The notes below the pieces were generated by a model. It ran no database searches. It was given only the letters and a program-made list of their open reading frames with translations, and had not been told where the DNA came from. Below, piece by piece: positions 14,297 to 16,502 of a stretch of 16,502 bases of DNA; positions within the stretch are counted from its first letter, which is position 1; every line of letters begins with the position of its first letter. Both the position numbers and the translations under genes were made by a program. This DNA is from Candidatus Hydrogenedentota bacterium (GTDB lineage Bacteria > Hydrogenedentota > Hydrogenedentia > Hydrogenedentales > CAITNO01), in NCBI GenBank assembly GCA_903822375.1, contig CAIJOU010000482.1, forward strand, positions 1 to 16,502, written 5' to 3'.

Positions 14297-16138
14297 ATGA
14301 GATTCGGATTAAGACAGAAACTGGGTTTGGGCTTTGGCGGACTCTTCCTGGTAATACTCATCATCGGGGTGCAGGGCATTGTCAAAGTCTCCGAGTTGGG
14401 ACAGTCCATCGACGTCATTTTGCGGGAGAACTACCGCAGCGTCATTGCCTGTCAGGACATGAATGACGCGATGGAGCGTGTCGACAGCGGCATATTGTTT
14501 GTCCTGCTCGGATACGAGAAGGAAGGCACCGCCCAAATCGACGCAAACCTTGTCAGGTTCGACAAGGCGCTCGGCGTTGAAGGCGGCAACCTGACGCTTC
14601 CCCGCGAGGGCGAGTTCTTCGCCAAATTGGACGGACTGCAGAAAGAATACAAAACAGTGCTCGGCCAGGTGCGCGACGCGGCAAGCCCCGTGGACCAGCG
14701 CCGCGCGGCGTATTTCGCCACACTCCTGCCCCTGTTCCAGCAGGTGAAGGATGCGTCCAACGGCATCCTTCAGATGAACCAGCAGAACATGTCCGACGCA
14801 AATATGGCGGCGCGTGAAAAAGCCGAACTGGCGAGCCAGCGCATGTACCTGCTGCTGCTCTGCGGTGTGGTCATCGCGGGCACCTTCATTTGGTACACCG
14901 GACGTTGGATTCTGCGGCCCATCACTGCGCTGACCGACTCGGCCAACGAGATTGCCCGCGGGAACCTTGACTTGGTTGTGGGCAGTGTTTCCCAGGATGA
15001 ACTGGGCCAGTTGGCGGCGTCCTTCGACACCATGGCGGCCAGCCTGCGCGAATACCGCCGCACCAACGAAACCAGGATGGTGCGCATGCAGCGGGCCGCC
15101 CAGCAGGCGCTGGACAATCTGTCCGTAGAAATCGTCGTGGTCGATCTCAACGGCGTTGTGGAGGTGGTCACCAAGTCGGCCCAGGAAGCCTTTGGACTGA
15201 CCGTTGGCAGCCGCCTGCAGGTGAGCAGGCATGCCTGGATGGATATTCTTGCCCAGCAGGCGCTGCGTTCCGGACACAAAGAAGTGCTTGCCCAGGGCGA
15301 TTATATGGTCCAGGTTTTCGTTGGCGGGGACGAGCGATTCTACCGTCCCGAGGCAATACCCGTTTTGGACGGATTCGGCCAGTTGGCCGGTGTCACACTC
15401 ATGATGCACGACGCGACCCAGAGCAGGCAGCAGGACGAACTCAAACGGGGCCTGGTTTCGACGGTGTCGCACCAGTTGAAGACTCCCCTGACCTCCATTC
15501 GCATGGCGCTCTATCTGCTGGTGGACGACAAACTCGGGCCGCTGACAGAAAAACAGGAGGAATTGCTGCTCGCGGCCCGGGAGGACAGTGACCGCCTGAA
15601 CGCCATCGTGGAGGACCTGCTGGACATCGCCCGCATCCAGTCCGGCCGCGTACAGATGGATGTCGGCCCGGTGAACGCCGCCACTTTGGCGTTGGACTCG
15701 GTGGAGCCGTTCAAGAGCCAGGCCCAGGATCGCGGACTCGCCTTGACCGTATCCATACCCGCCGGCCTTCCTGAAGTGCAGGCGGATACAACACGCGTGC
15801 CCCATATCTTCGCCAACCTCCTGTCAAATGCAATCAAACACACATCTCCGGGGGGCAGCATAGCGTTATCAGCCCGGGCGGACGATGAACTCGTCTGGTA
15901 TTCCGTGTCCGACACCGGTTCGGGCATCTCGCCCGAACATCTGCCCCGCGTATTTGAGCAGTTCTTTCGAGTGCCCGAACAGGGAACAACCACCGGCGCC
16001 GGGCTGGGCCTTGCCATTGCGAAGGAAATAGTGGAAGCACACGGCGGAAGCATCCGTGCCGAGAGCACATTGGGTGTCGGAAGCACCTTCACGTTTTCGC
16101 TTAGACGAGCCGACCGGGCGGTTGCGCGGGAGATATGA
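14297..16138 (+). CDS. Membrane sensor histidine kinase (HAMP, PAS-like, HisKA, HATPase)
   Basis: The product has 613 residues. Membrane helix 1 (~12-30) and helix 2 (~184-202) enclose a ~150-residue helical extracytoplasmic sensor resembling the four-helix-bundle type. Then follow HAMP (~203-255, RPITALTDSANEIARGNLDL), a PAS-like part (~265-375), HisKA with His392 in STVSHQLKTPLTSIR, and the ATPase domain with N box (FANLLSNAIKH, Asn507/511), G1 (DTGSGI, Asp539), F box and G2 (GAGLGLAI). All catalytic motifs are intact; the residue after the His is Gln rather than the commoner Glu. It should phosphorylate the NtrC-type regulator encoded upstream. It has its own sigma-54 promoter, so the pair likely forms a positive feedback loop. 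The tiny membrane protein gene starts 1 base after the stop, which hints at control of potassium transport. The signal sensed is unknown. Confidence 0.94.
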   Translation: MRFGLRQKLGLGFGGLFLVILIIGVQGIVKVSELGQSIDVILRENYRSVIACQDMNDAMERVDSGILFVLLGYEKEGTAQIDANLVRFDKALGVEGGNLTLPREGEFFAKLDGLQKEYKTVLGQVRDAASPVDQRRAAYFATLLPLFQQVKDASNGILQMNQQNMSDANMAAREKAELASQRMYLLLLCGVVIAGTFIWYTGRWILRPITALTDSANEIARGNLDLVVGSVSQDELGQLAASFDTMAASLREYRRTNETRMVRMQRAAQQALDNLSVEIVVVDLNGVVEVVTKSAQEAFGLTVGSRLQVSRHAWMDILAQQALRSGHKEVLAQGDYMVQVFVGGDERFYRPEAIPVLDGFGQLAGVTLMMHDATQSRQQDELKRGLVSTVSHQLKTPLTSIRMALYLLVDDKLGPLTEKQEELLLAAREDSDRLNAIVEDLLDIARIQSGRVQMDVGPVNAATLALDSVEPFKSQAQDRGLALTVSIPAGLPEVQADTTRVPHIFANLLSNAIKHTSPGGSIALSARADDELVWYSVSDTGSGISPEHLPRVFEQFFRVPEQGTTTGAGLGLAIAKEIVEAHGGSIRAESTLGVGSTFTFSLRRADRAVAREI

Positions 16139-16139
16139 C

Positions 16140-16223
16140 ATGACGGACGTGGCTTACGTGGCGGCAACCATCGCTTTCTTTGGTTTCTTCATCCTATACG
16201 CGCGGGCGTGCGAGAAACTCTAG
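16140..16223 (+). CDS. 27-residue single-span membrane protein, kdp-associated (KdpF-like)
   Basis: The ATG at 16140 follows the kinase stop after one base and has GGAG 7 bases upstream (16129-16132), so it is well placed for coupled translation. The product is a short start (MTDVAYVA), one hydrophobic helix (ATIAFFGFFILYA) and a polar end RACEKL. Small proteins of this size and with this C-RACE(R/K)L style ending occur, to my recollection, next to kdpF/kdpA in several phyla and are often annotated as KdpF-like or hypothetical. KdpF stabilises the K+-importing KdpABC ATPase in E. coli. The assignment rests on shape and context only. The gene is too short for most gene finders. A 14-bp palindrome and a truncated phosphoglucomutase follow where kdpA would be expected. 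Confidence 0.65.
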   Translation: MTDVAYVAATIAFFGFFILYARACEKL

Positions 16224-16241
16224 CGCGTCAACGCCAAGCCG

Positions 16242-16255
16242 CGCCGCGCGCGGCG
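16242..16255. repeat. Perfect 14-bp GC palindrome
   Basis: CGCCGCGCGCGGCG is its own reverse complement. It lies between the small membrane protein and the phosphoglucomutase fragment, close to the suspected junction. Such a run may stall sequencing or favour recombination or misassembly. Confidence 0.5.
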
Positions 16256-16273
16256 TACAAACGGGGTGAACAG

Positions 16274-16502
16274 ATGGACAGTGCAGTTGAAAAGTTCGAC
16301 ATCGCCTTTGGCTGCGACGCGGACTACGACCGCCACGGCATAGTGACCCCGGCCGGGCTGCTGCCGCCGAACCATTACCTGTCGGCGGCCATCTCCTATT
16401 TGTTCACGCACCGGCCGAACTGGCGCGCGGACGCGGCCATAGGCAAGACCGTGGTTTCGAGTTCCATGATAGACCGCGTGGCGGCGAAGCTGGGCCGGCG
16501 CC
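16274..16502 (+). CDS. pgm: Phosphoglucomutase, N-terminally truncated, running off the window
   Basis: The 76 visible residues match the middle of alpha-D-glucose-phosphate-specific phosphoglucomutase (interconverts glucose-1-phosphate and glucose-6-phosphate). The metal-binding loop DADYDRHGIVTPAGL is followed by NHYLSAAISYLF, HRPNW and IGKTVVSSSMIDRVAAKLGR, nearly the E. coli Pgm wording. In a full enzyme about 300 residues precede this loop, including the catalytic phosphoserine (TASHNP-like). None of that is encoded upstream here. The frame is open back to the kdpF-like stop, but those residues (e.g. AAPRAAYKRGEQ) are not Pgm-like. GGGGTGA at 16263-16269 stands 4 bases before the ATG, so a short product could be translated, but without the serine domain it should be inactive. 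It is either a truncated gene or a join artefact. Identity is sure; status is open. Confidence 0.8.
   Translation, partial: MDSAVEKFDIAFGCDADYDRHGIVTPAGLLPPNHYLSAAISYLFTHRPNWRADAAIGKTVVSSSMIDRVAAKLGRR

Noticed and set aside
14309..15805. A 498-codon open frame on the - strand
   Set aside because: It is antisense to the histidine kinase, whose motifs are complete. The reverse product shows no family resemblance.

Overview
The window looks like high-GC chromosomal DNA from an environmental, probably Gram-negative bacterium. A remnant of a DUF1559-type pseudopilin (NHIPGG...LYMDGHVEF signature) and two large secreted or putative carbohydrate-active proteins suggest a PVC-group or Hydrogenedentota-like lineage. 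That placement is an inference from gene content, not a measured result. No rRNA, tRNA or CRISPR was seen.

Layout. Positions 1-4664 (+) hold two large genes: a 5'-truncated toroid/beta-sandwich protein, then a secreted protein resembling the DUF5695 / six-hairpin glycosidase group. Positions 4670-4906 (-) are the 3' end of a pseudopilin gene. It is cut by a complete IS630-family element (4907-6039, TA duplication, near-perfect terminal repeats) whose transposase is split over two frames joined at a canonical A_AAA_AAC slippery site. Positions 6042-6591 carry no convincing gene but hold two inverted repeats. Positions 6592-7539 (+) encode a lipoprotein esterase of the PHB-depolymerase/LpqC type. 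Facing it, 7557-12622 (-) is a compact drug-efflux operon in the order TetR regulator, membrane fusion protein, RND pump. It has a good promoter and an operator-like palindrome just downstream of the -10.

Positions 12782-16223 (+) form a signalling locus: an NtrC-type sigma-54 response regulator, then a histidine kinase gene with its own sigma-54 promoter at 14255-14270. Two related palindromes lie 31 bp apart upstream of that promoter and look like tandem enhancer sites for an NtrC-type activator. The kinase is followed 1 base later by a 27-residue single-span membrane protein of the kind found beside kdp potassium-pump genes. The simplest model is a self-amplifying two-component system that controls a Kdp-like operon.

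The expected kdpA does not follow. From 16274 the sequence encodes a phosphoglucomutase that begins in the middle of the enzyme and lacks the phosphoserine domain. This is either a genomic rearrangement or an assembly junction. The regulatory architecture at 14146-14274 and the junction near 16224-16274 are the most interesting parts of the window.
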